Shown here in pieces: positions 7,913-17,319 of a stretch of 41,695 nucleotides of DNA; position 1 is the first letter of the stretch, and every line of letters begins with the position of its first letter. The translations under genes were made by a program, and so were the position numbers. The notes under the pieces were generated by a model. That model did not search any database. It was not told where the DNA came from and saw only the letters and a program-made list of their open reading frames with translations. The stretch is from NCBI GenBank assembly GCA_934180065.1, contig CAKPRA010000012.1:1-41695 (forward strand), written 5' to 3'. Source of the DNA: an uncultured Clostridia bacterium (GTDB lineage Bacteria > Bacillota > Clostridia > TANB77 > CAG-508).

Positions 7913-8272
7913 ATGAAAAAATCTGATTGTTGTCAAATAAGAAAAACTCATATTGATAGTGTCGAAAAGGTTAATGATGAGCGTTTAAACTCTAAAACAT
8001 ATAAAGAGGTATCAGACTTTTTTAAAATATTATCTGATGAAACAAGAATAAAAATTATTTGGGCATTAGATCATACAGAAATGTGTGTTTGTGATTTATC
8101 AGAAACTCTTAATATGACAATTTCTGCAGTATCACATCAATTAGCATTATTAAGAAAGTTTAATATTGTAAAAAATCGAAAATCTGGTAAAGAAGTTTTT
8201 TATTCGTTATCAGACAATCATATTAAGAATTTAATTGATTCAACAATAATACATATACAAGAAGATAAATAG
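7913..8272 (+). CDS. cadC: ArsR/SmtB-family metal-sensing repressor, CadC-like
   Basis: 119 residues from the ATG at 7913, chosen because AAAAGGAGG lies 7 bp upstream and the promoter-operator lies just before it; the frame stays open further upstream, but that region holds the promoter and the inverted-repeat element. A winged-helix repressor: MCVCDLS carries Cys58 and Cys60, the CadC-type alpha-3N metal site, completed by N-terminal Cys6-Cys7. The recognition helix is about SAVSHQLALLRK (70-81). CadC proteins leave the operator on binding Cd, Pb or Zn. The metal ATPase starts 17 bp downstream, so this is a self-regulated cad-type operon. Confidence 0.88.
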   Translation: MKKSDCCQIRKTHIDSVEKVNDERLNSKTYKEVSDFFKILSDETRIKIIWALDHTEMCVCDLSETLNMTISAVSHQLALLRKFNIVKNRKSGKEVFYSLSDNHIKNLIDSTIIHIQEDK

Positions 8273-8289
8273 AAAATAGGAGGTCATTT

Positions 8290-10167
8290 ATGGAAAAAGA
8301 AACAAAATTTGATTTATATAAAATAATTTTATCTGCTATTTTTTTAGTTATAGCAGTTATAATCGAAAAGAATTGTAATTTACCTTTATGGGGAAATTTA
8401 TTGGTATATTTAGTACCATATCTTATTGCAGGATATGAAGTTTTGAAAGAAGCAGCGGAAAGTATAATTCATGGAGAATTTTTTGATGAAGACTTTTTAA
8501 TGTGTATTGCAACACTAGGAGCTCTTGCTATTGGCTTTTTACCAGATGCAAAACCAGAGTTTGCAGAAGCTGTTTTTGTAATGTTATTTTTTCAAGTTGG
8601 AGAGCTATTTGAGAAAATTGCAGAAGGAAATAGTAAAAAGTCTATATCTAGTTTAATGGATATAAGACCTGATTATGCTTATATAGAGCAAAATGGAAAA
8701 GTAAAAAAAGTTAATCCTGAAACCGTTAATATTGGTGATATAATTGTAATCTCACCTGGTCAAAAAGTTCCTATGGACGGAGTTATTATAGAAGGAAAAA
8801 CAAGTTTAAATACAGTAGCAATAACAGGTGAAAGTGTTCCAAGAGATGTTAATGTTGGAGATAATATTATATCTGGTTGCGTAAATGGCTCTGGTACAGT
8901 AAGAGCAAAAGTTACGAAAACATTTAGTGAATCTACAGTATCAAAAATTATAGATTTAGTTGAAAATGCGGCAGATCATAAATCAAAAAGTGAAAATTTT
9001 ATTACTAAATTTTCAAAGATATATACACCAATTGTTGTATTATTAGCAGTAGCGTTGGCAATAGTACCTCCTGTATTTTCAGGTAATTTTGTTAATAATT
9101 TTTCAATTTGGTTAGCAAGAGCTTTAACATTTTTAGTAGTGTCATGCCCATGTGCTCTTGTAATTTCTGTACCACTTTCTTTTTTTGGTGGAATAGGAGG
9201 AGCTTCTAAAAATGGAATTTTAATTAAAGGCTCAAACTATATAGAGGCATTATCAAAAATTAAAACTATTGTATTTGATAAAACAGGTACTCTAACAGAA
9301 GGTGTTTTTGAGGTGGTTGCTATTCACCCGGAGCTTTTTGATGAAGATAAATTATTGCATTTAGCAGCACATGTAGAGCGCTATTCAACACATCCAATTG
9401 CAATTTCTTTAAAAAATGCATATGGAAATGAAGATGATGAATGTAAAATTACTGATGTGGAAGAAATTGCCGGAAATGGTATAAAAGCAAAAGTTAATGA
9501 TGATATTATTTGTGTTGGAAATCATAAATTAATGGATAGTTTAGGTATAAACTGGAAAGCTTGTGAACATATTGGAACAATAGTACATGTTGCTATAAAT
9601 GGAGAATATTTTGGTCATATTGTAATTTCAGATAAAATTAAAAATGATTCTGAAGATGCAGTACGTAAAATAAAAGAATGTGGAATAAAGACAGTAATGC
9701 TAACTGGAGATCATAAAGATGCTGCAAAAGATGTTGCTAAGAAATTAAATTTAGATGATTTTTATGCAGAGCTATTACCACAAGATAAAGTTTCAGAGCT
9801 AGAATCTATTATTAGTAAAAAAGAAAAAGGTTCAAATGTTGCCTTTGTAGGTGATGGTATTAATGATGCACCAGTTATAGCAAGAGCAGATATAGGTATT
9901 GCAATGGGAGCAATGGGATCTGACGCTGCAATCGAAGCTGCCGACGTTGTGTTAATGGAAGATAAAACTTCAAAAATTGCAGAAGCAATTAAAATTGCTA
10001 AAAGGACATTAAGAATAGCAAAAGAAAATATTATATTTGCAATTATGGTAAAGGTAATAGTTCTTATTTTAGCTGCCTTAGGATTAGCTCCAATGTGGCT
10101 TGCAGTATTTGCTGACGTAGGTGTTACAGTAATTGCTGTATTAAATGCAATGAGAACATTAAAATAG
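8290..10167 (+). CDS. cadA: P1B-type heavy-metal ATPase (Cd/Zn/Pb efflux), CadA/ZntA-like
   Basis: 625 residues; ATG preceded by ATAGGAGG. All P-type ATPase landmarks are present: TGES at about 179 (actuator), CPC at 286-288 in the transport helix, DKTGT with phosphorylated Asp330, the HP dipeptide at about 368, and GDGINDAP at about 521. The last helix carries FADVGVTVIAVLNAMR, with the conserved Asp typical of Zn/Cd/Pb pumps. The usual N-terminal metal-binding domain with CxxC is missing, so the protein is shorter than classic CadA. It sits behind a CadC-like repressor with matching operator, which supports cadmium, lead or zinc export across the cytoplasmic membrane. Confidence 0.92.
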   Translation: MEKETKFDLYKIILSAIFLVIAVIIEKNCNLPLWGNLLVYLVPYLIAGYEVLKEAAESIIHGEFFDEDFLMCIATLGALAIGFLPDAKPEFAEAVFVMLFFQVGELFEKIAEGNSKKSISSLMDIRPDYAYIEQNGKVKKVNPETVNIGDIIVISPGQKVPMDGVIIEGKTSLNTVAITGESVPRDVNVGDNIISGCVNGSGTVRAKVTKTFSESTVSKIIDLVENAADHKSKSENFITKFSKIYTPIVVLLAVALAIVPPVFSGNFVNNFSIWLARALTFLVVSCPCALVISVPLSFFGGIGGASKNGILIKGSNYIEALSKIKTIVFDKTGTLTEGVFEVVAIHPELFDEDKLLHLAAHVERYSTHPIAISLKNAYGNEDDECKITDVEEIAGNGIKAKVNDDIICVGNHKLMDSLGINWKACEHIGTIVHVAINGEYFGHIVISDKIKNDSEDAVRKIKECGIKTVMLTGDHKDAAKDVAKKLNLDDFYAELLPQDKVSELESIISKKEKGSNVAFVGDGINDAPVIARADIGIAMGAMGSDAAIEAADVVLMEDKTSKIAEAIKIAKRTLRIAKENIIFAIMVKVIVLILAALGLAPMWLAVFADVGVTVIAVLNAMRTLK

Positions 10168-10317
10168 AGAATTTAGAAAAAAATAAGTTCAAGAATTTTG
10201 TAGGATAAATAGCAAATCTTGTATTTAATATAGAAAAAATAAAAAGGCTGTGCTAAAATATTGTTTTTTTACTTTATATAATATATACTAATAATAAATA
10301 ACTGAAGAGGAGCTTTT

Positions 10318-11676
10318 ATGGAAATAACGGAGGAAAAAATAAATCATTATTATGATAATATAAATAATGTTGACTTTAGTATTACATGTTTAGCAAAAAA
10401 ATATGATAAAATAGCAGAATATTTAATTACTAACAGAATGTTTTCATTAAATCGTAAAGAAACTAAATTTTTGATAAAGTATTTTGCAAAAAAAGGTTTA
10501 GTAGATTTAGGCATAAAAAAAGAAATAAAGATTAAAATTTTAGAGCAAAAGGCTTTTAATAGGAAATTTAATTGCAAAAAAACAAATGTTTTTGCTGTAA
10601 CTCAGCCAAACAAGGATAGAGTGTTCTATTCAGAATATTTGGTAGATGAAATTGCAAGTGGAAATCCTGATTTTATATTTAGAGGATTTAGGACCGTATT
10701 TCATGAAATAAAACATATCGAACAATATAATGTTAAAGAAGAGAATTTTAAAGCATATGTGATGGCTTTAGAAGATATAACTAGTGGAATTGATAATGAT
10801 TTTTATATGAATAATTATGCTGAATATTATAGGGAAAATGAGGCTGAGGAATTCGGAAGAAAAATGGCAGGAAACTACTTAAGTGGTATTGAAAAATTAG
10901 TAGATAAGAGAAATTTTGGTAAAGAGTCAAGAGATTTTGAAAGAAAAAATTCTGAAAATGTTAAAACAGTTTTGGGACGTATAAAATCAGAAGATGGGAC
11001 GATTATTTTGAGAGGAAAAGAATATGAAGCTGGAGAGCGAATAAAGATAATAGAGCTAATTGCAGAAGAATATATTAGAAAGTATCCAAGAGAAGCATTT
11101 AAAAAATATCCTGTTTTAAAGAAAGCCTTTAAAAAAAATGGAGAGCGAAAAAGTGATATTGACCTAATAAATGAGGAGTCTATTATAATAAGTAAAACAG
11201 AAAATGTAAATAAGCAACTTGAAATAAAACAATTTTATAGCAATATAATTATGCAAAGATATTCTGATGATTATGAAAAGGATATTAAAGATTTAAAAGA
11301 GCTTGAGAGGCAAACAAACTGTGGGAGTTATTTAATTGATGAGATAATAGTTAGTAAACAAAATGATAAAATGAATAATAAGCAAAATATGAAGAAACAA
11401 TTAGAATATGATTTGAAATATTATGGAATAGGATTAAGTTTTAAGGAAAAATTAAGAAAGAGAATATTAAAATATTGGGCTAATAAACGTGGAAGAGTAC
11501 AAAAGAAATTGTATAAACAACCGCAATATTTTTTGAATGAAGGAAGAAGTTTTAATGAAAAACAAGAAGAAGATAAAATGCAACAATATAAAGTTGATTC
11601 GGAGTCTTGTAATTATAAAATAAACAATTCAATTGATAATATAGAAAAAAAAGATATAGACGATAAAAATAGATAA
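10318..11676 (+). CDS. Unknown protein with HExxH motif
   Basis: 452 residues; ATG after GAAGAGGAGC. FHEIKHIEQ provides HExxH at residues 129-133, and a downstream acidic stretch, YRENEAEEFGRKMA at about 173-186, could supply a third zinc ligand as in zincin metallopeptidases. The protein has no signal peptide or membrane segment and is rich in Lys, Glu and Asn, so it is probably cytoplasmic. The C-terminal third looks helical and charged. I do not recognise the family; a protease role is inference from the motif. It stands alone, with 150 bp before and 75 bp after; the upstream gap holds only AT-rich sequence with a possible TATAAT at 10277-10282. Confidence 0.7.
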   Translation: MEITEEKINHYYDNINNVDFSITCLAKKYDKIAEYLITNRMFSLNRKETKFLIKYFAKKGLVDLGIKKEIKIKILEQKAFNRKFNCKKTNVFAVTQPNKDRVFYSEYLVDEIASGNPDFIFRGFRTVFHEIKHIEQYNVKEENFKAYVMALEDITSGIDNDFYMNNYAEYYRENEAEEFGRKMAGNYLSGIEKLVDKRNFGKESRDFERKNSENVKTVLGRIKSEDGTIILRGKEYEAGERIKIIELIAEEYIRKYPREAFKKYPVLKKAFKKNGERKSDIDLINEESIIISKTENVNKQLEIKQFYSNIIMQRYSDDYEKDIKDLKELERQTNCGSYLIDEIIVSKQNDKMNNKQNMKKQLEYDLKYYGIGLSFKEKLRKRILKYWANKRGRVQKKLYKQPQYFLNEGRSFNEKQEEDKMQQYKVDSESCNYKINNSIDNIEKKDIDDKNR

Positions 11677-11708
11677 TTATATACAAAATACTTCTTTTTT
11701 TTATAAAA

Positions 11709-11719
11709 TGTGATATAAT
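11709..11719 (+). promoter_or_regulatory. Extended -10 promoter upstream of the flippase-like gene
   Basis: TGTGATATAAT, identical to the word before tcdA, with TATAAT at 11714-11719. It follows a T-tract and lies 33 bp before the ATG at 11752. Confidence 0.5.
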
Positions 11720-11751
11720 TAAAGATATTGAACAAAAGGTTAGGGGAAGAT

Positions 11752-12801
11752 ATGAAGAAGACTAAAAAATTTATATTAAATTTTATATTTTTTATAATGC
11801 TAATAATTTTAACATTCTCAATAATACTAAAAGATCAAAATGTATTAGATATTTTTTATTTAATGTTAGATTCTAAAAAAGGGTATATTATAATTGCAAT
11901 TTTGTGTATGCTTGTATATTTATTATTAGAAGCTGTAAATATGCAACGAACACTAAAAGTCACTGGAAATAAAACAAAGTTTTTAAGTGCAGTTAAATAT
12001 TCATTTATAGGTTTTTTCTTTAGTGCAATAACACCTGCTGCAAGTGGTGGTCAACCAATGCAGATATATTATATGCATAGAGATAAAATATCTGTAGCTG
12101 ATTCAACATTAGCTCTACTAATGAATCTATGTAGTTTTCAAATAATAACTATTTCATCAGCATTAATAAGTTTAGTATTTTTTGGAAGTTATCTGCAAGG
12201 TGGAATGATTGGATTATTTATAATAGGAATTTTATTAAATTTATCAGCTTTGGCAATATTACTAATAGGAATCTTTTCACAGAAGTTGTCAAAATGGTTA
12301 GTAAATTTATTAATTAAATTCTTAAAAAAATTTAAATTTAGAAATGCAAATCAGATTGAAGAGAAATTAAATAATGAGTTATTAAAATATCATGGAAGTT
12401 CAAAATACATAAAAGAGCATAAAAAAATAATATTTAAAATGTTAATTACAACATTTTTGCAAATTGCCATTTATTACAGTATTCCATATTGGATATATAG
12501 ATCTGTTGGATTTAATGAAGTAAGTATAATAAAAATTATAGCTCTTCAATCTATATTATATGCTACTGTTTCAGGAATACCACTTCCAGGAGCTGTTGGA
12601 GTAAGCGAAAGTGGTTTCCTAAATATATTTAAAACTATATTCACACCAGAAAAGGTTAGTGGAGCAATGCTTTTAAATAGGGGAGTAAGTTTTTATTTAT
12701 TTGCCATAATAAGTGGTATTGTTGTTATTATTAATATGTTTAAAACAAAAAAAGAAGATAAAAATATAGTAGTAAGCAAAGAAAAAATTAAAAATACATA
12801 A
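11752..12801 (+). CDS. MprF N-terminal-like (UPF0104) flippase-family membrane protein
   Basis: 349 residues from the ATG at 11752, chosen because TAGGGGAAG lies at the right distance; an in-frame TTG 24 bp upstream would overlap that site. About eight hydrophobic segments. The sequence FFFSAITPAASGGQPMQIYYM and the later SGIPLPGAVGVSESGF match the lysylphosphatidylglycerol synthetase/flippase membrane domain family (UPF0104, MprF N-terminus). The aminoacyl-transferase half of MprF is absent, so by itself it would move or handle a lipid rather than synthesise lysyl-lipid. The glycosyltransferase and acyltransferase genes just downstream, under their own promoter, suggest a role in membrane or glycolipid biogenesis. 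Confidence 0.8.
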   Translation: MKKTKKFILNFIFFIMLIILTFSIILKDQNVLDIFYLMLDSKKGYIIIAILCMLVYLLLEAVNMQRTLKVTGNKTKFLSAVKYSFIGFFFSAITPAASGGQPMQIYYMHRDKISVADSTLALLMNLCSFQIITISSALISLVFFGSYLQGGMIGLFIIGILLNLSALAILLIGIFSQKLSKWLVNLLIKFLKKFKFRNANQIEEKLNNELLKYHGSSKYIKEHKKIIFKMLITTFLQIAIYYSIPYWIYRSVGFNEVSIIKIIALQSILYATVSGIPLPGAVGVSESGFLNIFKTIFTPEKVSGAMLLNRGVSFYLFAIISGIVVIINMFKTKKEDKNIVVSKEKIKNT

Positions 12802-12849
12802 AATATTTTTTTGACTATTTAGTCGAATAATAAGTATTTTTGTAAAAAC

Positions 12850-12878
12850 TTGAGATTTTTTTGCTTATAGAGTATAAT
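12850..12878 (+). promoter_or_regulatory. Promoter of the GT8/acyltransferase operon
   Basis: TTGAGA at 12850-12855 and TATAAT at 12873-12878 with a 17-bp spacer, 33 bp before the first ATG. Confidence 0.7.
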
Positions 12879-12910
12879 ACAAATGTAGAAAAAATATAAA
12901 GGAAATAAGA

Positions 12911-13762
12911 ATGATGATTAATTTACTTTTATGTGGTAATGAAAAAGTATTTGATGGAGCATTAACCGAGCTTATTTCAATAACAAATAGAGCTAAAGAG
13001 CCGATAAATTGTTATATTTTTACAATGGATGTTACTAGAATAAAACCGGAATATACTTGTATAAAAGATGAACAAGTTGAATTTTTAGATTATGTTGTGA
13101 AAAAGAAAAATATAGAAAATAGAGTTACAAAAGTTGATGTTACAGAAATATATGAAAAAGAGTTTGCAAATAGCAAAAATGAAAATGCATACTGCACACC
13201 ATATACCTTGATTAGACTTTTAGCTGATTTAGTGCCAGATATGCCAGATAAATTATTATATTTAGATATAGATATGATGGCAGGTGGTGATATTTCAAAT
13301 CTATACAATATCGATATTGACGGATTTGAATATGCAGCAGTAAAGGAAAAATATGGTTGTTGGATAATAAGACCAGATTATATAAATGCAGGAATGTTGC
13401 TAATGAATATGAAAAAAATAAGGGAAACCGGCTTACTTAAAAAGGCCAGAGCTTTAATAAAAAAGCGAAAATTACCTTTTGCAGATCAGGATGCAATTTT
13501 TTGGTCAACAACAAAGAAGAAAATATTACCACGAATATATAATGAACAATCAAAGTTTAATAAGAAAGACACTATTATTTGTCATTTTTGTAAAAGGCTT
13601 ATGTTTAAACCATATCCACATACAGAAAATTATAAACAATGGCAGATTGATGAAATTCATAAATACTTAAAATGTTATTATTTTGATAAAGACTTAGAAG
13701 AATATTTAGAATATAAAAAAATGTATAGTTTTAAAATTGGAGGAGAAATAAAAAGAAAATGA
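12911..13762 (+). CDS. GT8-family glycosyltransferase
   Basis: 283 residues; an ATG pair at 12911 and 12914, both usable, after AAAGGAAAT. Glycosyltransferase family 8: YLDIDMM gives the DxD metal/nucleotide-sugar motif at Asp119-Asp121, NAGMLLMN follows at about 159, and FADQDA at about 190. GT8 enzymes are retaining transferases using UDP-sugars. No membrane segment. It overlaps the next GT8 gene by 4 bp (ATGA), so the two are translationally coupled. With the two PlsC-like acyltransferases downstream, synthesis of a glycolipid or lipid-linked surface glycan is a reasonable inference; sugar and acceptor are not readable. Confidence 0.85.
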   Translation: MMINLLLCGNEKVFDGALTELISITNRAKEPINCYIFTMDVTRIKPEYTCIKDEQVEFLDYVVKKKNIENRVTKVDVTEIYEKEFANSKNENAYCTPYTLIRLLADLVPDMPDKLLYLDIDMMAGGDISNLYNIDIDGFEYAAVKEKYGCWIIRPDYINAGMLLMNMKKIRETGLLKKARALIKKRKLPFADQDAIFWSTTKKKILPRIYNEQSKFNKKDTIICHFCKRLMFKPYPHTENYKQWQIDEIHKYLKCYYFDKDLEEYLEYKKMYSFKIGGEIKRK

Positions 13763-14817
13763 AAGAGGAAAATTCAAAAGAAATACCAATATTTTTTGCG
13801 GTAGATGATACTTATATACCATTTTTAGGAGTAGCATTACAATCATTATTAGATAATTCATCAAAAAATTATAAATATTTAGCAAAGATATTGTATACTA
13901 AAATATCAAATGAAAATATGGAAAAGATTAATAATTTCGAAACAAAGTATAAACAATTGGATATTGAGTTTGTTGATGTAAATTCATATTTACACCAAAT
14001 TGAAGATAAGCTTTATACAAGAGATTACTTTTCTAAATCAACATATTTTAGATTATTTATACCAGATTTATATCCACAATATAAAAAGGCATTATACCTA
14101 GATAGTGATATAACTGTTTTATCAGATATTTCTAAATTATATAATACAAAATTAGGAACAAATTTATTAGCTGCTGCACCAGATGATGTAATAGATACTA
14201 TTCCAGTATTTCAAGAATATGCTGAAAAAGTTGTTGGAGTTGCTGATTATAAAAACTATTTTAATGCTGGAATTTTAGTTATGAATTTGGACGAGCTTAG
14301 AAAATTCAGATTCCAAGAGAAATTCTTGTATCTACTAAAAACAACGAAATTTTCTGTTGCACAAGACCAAGATTATTTAAATAGATTATGCAAAGGAAGA
14401 GTTACTTTGTTATCTAAATCATGGAATAAGATGCCTGTTAGTGGAGATAGTATTCCAAGAAATAAAATTAATTTAATACATTATAATTTGGCGTTTAAGC
14501 CATGGCATTTTGATGGAGTACTTTATGAAGAATATTTCTGGAAATATGCAAAAAAGACAGAATTTTATAAACAAATTTTATCTATCAAGGAAAATTATCC
14601 AAAAGAATCTATTGAAAAAGATAGTGAAGGAGATAAGAAACTAAGAGAGCTAGCACAAATGGAATGTGATTGTGTTGGTGATGATAGATATTATGTAATA
14701 AAAAAAACAGAGCTAGAAGAGCATAAAACTGCTAGTGTAATAAATAATAATGAAACATTTGATGAAGATTCAGATTTTGATGATGAGTTCGATGGAATAT
14801 TGGCTTATGATGGATAA
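13759..14817 (+). CDS. GT8-family glycosyltransferase
   Basis: 352 residues, start overlapping the previous stop (ATGA). Starts with IPIFFAVDDTYIPFLGVALQSL, the classic GT8 N-terminus. DxD in YLDSDITV is at Asp115-Asp117; NAGILVMNLDEL at about 172 and AQDQDYLN at about 213 follow, then HYNLAFKPWH, the C-terminal His-containing metal/UDP motif. Closer to the general LPS-galactosyltransferase type than its neighbour. The tail from about 300 is acidic and not part of the fold (EDSDFDDEFDGILAYDG). Second of two coupled transferases, so two sugars may be added in sequence. Confidence 0.87.
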   Translation: MKEENSKEIPIFFAVDDTYIPFLGVALQSLLDNSSKNYKYLAKILYTKISNENMEKINNFETKYKQLDIEFVDVNSYLHQIEDKLYTRDYFSKSTYFRLFIPDLYPQYKKALYLDSDITVLSDISKLYNTKLGTNLLAAAPDDVIDTIPVFQEYAEKVVGVADYKNYFNAGILVMNLDELRKFRFQEKFLYLLKTTKFSVAQDQDYLNRLCKGRVTLLSKSWNKMPVSGDSIPRNKINLIHYNLAFKPWHFDGVLYEEYFWKYAKKTEFYKQILSIKENYPKESIEKDSEGDKKLRELAQMECDCVGDDRYYVIKKTELEEHKTASVINNNETFDEDSDFDDEFDGILAYDG

Positions 14818-14844
14818 TGATAATATAGGAGGAAATTTTTTATT

Positions 14845-15714
14845 ATGAAAAATAATTATGAAGACACAGATATTCAAAAGTCTGAAGATAGAATTAGAAT
14901 ATTGAATAAAATTGAAGCTTTTGAAAAAGCTGGAACATTTGATATAGATGCAGAAGATGATCCAGAAACATATACATTAATGCCAAATCAAATTGATTAT
15001 TTAAGAGCAAAGCCTATAAATAAAGTTAAAAGAGCAATAGCATTTATGGGAGCAAAAATGTTTTTGAACAAAATAATTAAAAATGGAGATTTAATTATTA
15101 AAGAAATACATGGATTAGAGAATCTTAAGAACTTAAAATCAGGAGCTATAATTACATGTAACCATTTTAATCCTTTTGATTGTTTCACAGTTGAGAAAGT
15201 TTTTAGAATGGCTAAAAAAGGTCAAGGAAAAAAGATGTATAAAGTTATAAGAGAAGGAAATTATACTAATTTTCCAGGGTTATATGGTTTTTTCTTTAAA
15301 AACTGTGATACTCTTCCATTAAGCTCTAATACAGATACTATGAAGAAATTTTTAAATGCTGTTGATACAATTTTACAAAGAGGAGATTATATATTAATCT
15401 ATCCAGAGCAAAGCTTATGGTGGAATTATAGAAAACCAAAGCCATTAAAACCGGGAGCATTCAAATTTGCAGCTAAAAATAATGTGCCTGTTGTTCCAAT
15501 TTTTATTACAATGAATGATAGTAATAAAATAGGTGAAGATGGTTTTCCAATACAAGAATATATTGTAAATATTGAAAATCCAATATATCCTAAAGAAAAT
15601 CTAAATGTAAAACAAAATACAAATTTTATGATGGAGAAAAATTATAAAATTTGGAAAGATGTTTATGAGAAGTTTTATGGGATTCCACTTGAATATACAT
15701 GTGATAAAAATTAA
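14845..15714 (+). CDS. PlsC-like acyltransferase
   Basis: 289 residues; ATG preceded by ATAGGAGG. The acyltransferase HX4D motif is in CNHFNPFD (His107, Asp112). Downstream YPEQSLWW and LKPGAFKFAAKNNVPVVPIF match the PlsC blocks for acyl-acceptor binding. PlsC-type enzymes acylate lysophosphatidic acid or related lipids at the membrane; the exact acceptor cannot be told. The N-terminal 60 residues are acidic and probably regulatory or disordered. It follows the GT8 pair by 27 bp and precedes a second acyltransferase by 11 bp. Confidence 0.85.
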   Translation: MKNNYEDTDIQKSEDRIRILNKIEAFEKAGTFDIDAEDDPETYTLMPNQIDYLRAKPINKVKRAIAFMGAKMFLNKIIKNGDLIIKEIHGLENLKNLKSGAIITCNHFNPFDCFTVEKVFRMAKKGQGKKMYKVIREGNYTNFPGLYGFFFKNCDTLPLSSNTDTMKKFLNAVDTILQRGDYILIYPEQSLWWNYRKPKPLKPGAFKFAAKNNVPVVPIFITMNDSNKIGEDGFPIQEYIVNIENPIYPKENLNVKQNTNFMMEKNYKIWKDVYEKFYGIPLEYTCDKN

Positions 15715-15725
15715 TTGGAGAAATT

Positions 15726-16490
15726 ATGAAAAAAGAAGTTATTTTTTATGATGATGAATTGAATGATGAATTTTCAGGAGCAGATATTAAGCCTAGAAAA
15801 ATTGACGAAAAATATAAATATAAGAGAAGTATGTTTTGGAACATAACTTCTCTTATATTTCAAAATGTTTTAAGTATGCCAATAAAGTTCTTTTATAGCA
15901 AATTAAAGTTAAAAATAAAATTTGTAGGTAGGGAAAAACTAAAAACATGTAAAAAAACAGGGTATTTTTTATATGGAAACCATACTCAAGTTTTTGCTGA
16001 TACATTTATTCCTAGTTTGGCAAATTATCCAAAAAGAAACTTTTTTATTGTAAATCCCGAAAATATATCAATGAAGGGGTCTGGCTGGATTATAGAATTG
16101 CTTGGGGCAGTACCTGTACCAGGAACTAAAGAGGCAACAAAGAACTTCATAAACTATATTGAAGAATTGCAAAGTAAAAAATATTCAATTACTATTTATC
16201 CAGAAGCTCATATTTGGCCATATTATACTAAAATTAGGCCATTTAAGTCTGTATCATTTAAATACCCTGTAAAATTAAATAAACCTGTTTTTTGCTTTGT
16301 TAATACATATAAATCTTGTGGAAATAACAAATTCAAGGTTATAACATATATTGAAGGTCCGTTTTATCCAAATAAAGATTTACCTGTTAAACAAGCACAA
16401 GAAGAGCTTAGAAATAAAGTATATGAGGCTATGTGTAAATTAAGTGAGAATAGTGATTATGAAAAAATAAAGTATATTAAGAAAAAATGA
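15726..16490 (+). CDS. PlsC-like acyltransferase with HX5D motif
   Basis: 254 residues; ATG after TTGGAGAA. GNHTQVFADTFIP carries the catalytic His86, with Asp92 five residues further in between, so HX5D instead of HX4D; I recall GNHTQxxxD-type variants in Clostridia. Also visible are IYPEAHIWPYY and RPFKSVSFKYPVKLNKPVFCFV, equivalent to the second and third PlsC blocks. A paralogue of the preceding gene; together they could put two acyl chains on one lipid. Last gene of the GT8/PlsC operon, followed by a terminator. Confidence 0.8.
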   Translation: MKKEVIFYDDELNDEFSGADIKPRKIDEKYKYKRSMFWNITSLIFQNVLSMPIKFFYSKLKLKIKFVGREKLKTCKKTGYFLYGNHTQVFADTFIPSLANYPKRNFFIVNPENISMKGSGWIIELLGAVPVPGTKEATKNFINYIEELQSKKYSITIYPEAHIWPYYTKIRPFKSVSFKYPVKLNKPVFCFVNTYKSCGNNKFKVITYIEGPFYPNKDLPVKQAQEELRNKVYEAMCKLSENSDYEKIKYIKKK

Positions 16491-16565
16491 GAAATAAATT
16501 TATAATTTAAAACAAAAGCTAATAATATAGTTATTATCAAATTAGACCATAAATTGAATTTTACG

Positions 16566-16595
16566 AAAAGATAAGTTACCAAACTTATCTTTTTT
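16566..16595 (+). terminator. Intrinsic terminator after the GT8/PlsC operon
   Basis: Perfect 12-bp stem AAAAGATAAGTT (16566-16577), loop ACCA, complement 16582-16593, in a T-run. It separates the operon from cotJA. Confidence 0.85.
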
Positions 16596-16636
16596 GCATA
16601 ATATGTAATATATAATCAAATAAAGGAGGATTATGT

Positions 16637-16990
16637 ATGAATAATTGCAAAAATAAAAAATGTTGTCAATTAAATAATGTTATGAATGATAATAATAATG
16701 ATGATATTATGGAATTTAATGAAACATGCTCAAATTTGTGTCAAATTCCTGAGCATAATTGTAATTGCGGTTTTGATGAAGATACAAATTCAATGTTTCC
16801 AGCAAATCCAATGTTGGCACAAAGTTATGTTCCTATTCAAAAAATGACAAAAGTATTTTCACCAGAAGTTGGATTAAAAATGGGAACTATATTTCCAGAG
16901 CTTGTATCTCCATATACACCTTGTCAAAGCATTAGAGAGATTGAATTCTTAAAAAATAGTAATGAAATTGGGGAGGGATGTAATAGATGA
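16637..16990 (+). CDS. cotJA: Spore coat protein CotJA
   Basis: 117 residues; ATG preceded by AAAGGAGG. The C-terminal half, YVPIQKMTKVFSPEVGLKMGTIFPELVSPY, is the CotJA signature. The N-terminal half is Cys- and Asn-rich (KNKKCCQ, CNCGF), longer than the Bacillus protein. CotJA is needed, with CotJC, for the inner spore coat in Bacillus subtilis. Overlaps cotJB by 4 bp. CATAATAT at about 16597 could be part of a sporulation sigma-factor -10 box (weak). Confidence 0.9.
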   Translation: MNNCKNKKCCQLNNVMNDNNNDDIMEFNETCSNLCQIPEHNCNCGFDEDTNSMFPANPMLAQSYVPIQKMTKVFSPEVGLKMGTIFPELVSPYTPCQSIREIEFLKNSNEIGEGCNR

Positions 16991-17319
16991 ATGATCAATA
17001 TATAACTTTTGAAGATTATCAAAAAAATTGCGAGATGGAAGAATTTAATAGAAGTTGTGGAAATAATATGAATTTTACAAGAGCAGAGATGATTCAACAA
17101 TTAAAAGAGCTTAAATTCACAATCATCGAGTTGGGTCTTTATTTAGATACACATCCTGATGATGAAAAAGCTTTGTGTATGCATAGGGATTGTTGTAATA
17201 AATATGAAAAACTAGCAAATCAATATCAAAAAATGTATGGACCACTAACTATTATGTTTCCATGTAATAAATGGAGATGGTTAGAACAACCATGGCCATG
17301 GGAAAGGGGGAATTTTTAA
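16987..17319 (+). CDS. cotJB: Spore coat protein CotJB
   Basis: 110 residues. LKELKFTIIELGLYLDTHPDDEKAL, the later YGPLT and the Trp-rich end LEQPWPWE are diagnostic of CotJB. The ATG overlaps the cotJA stop and its own stop TAA (17317-17319) overlaps the cotJC ATG, as usual in cotJ operons. CotJB is a spore coat component made in the mother cell. Confidence 0.92.
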   Translation: MNDQYITFEDYQKNCEMEEFNRSCGNNMNFTRAEMIQQLKELKFTIIELGLYLDTHPDDEKALCMHRDCCNKYEKLANQYQKMYGPLTIMFPCNKWRWLEQPWPWERGNF

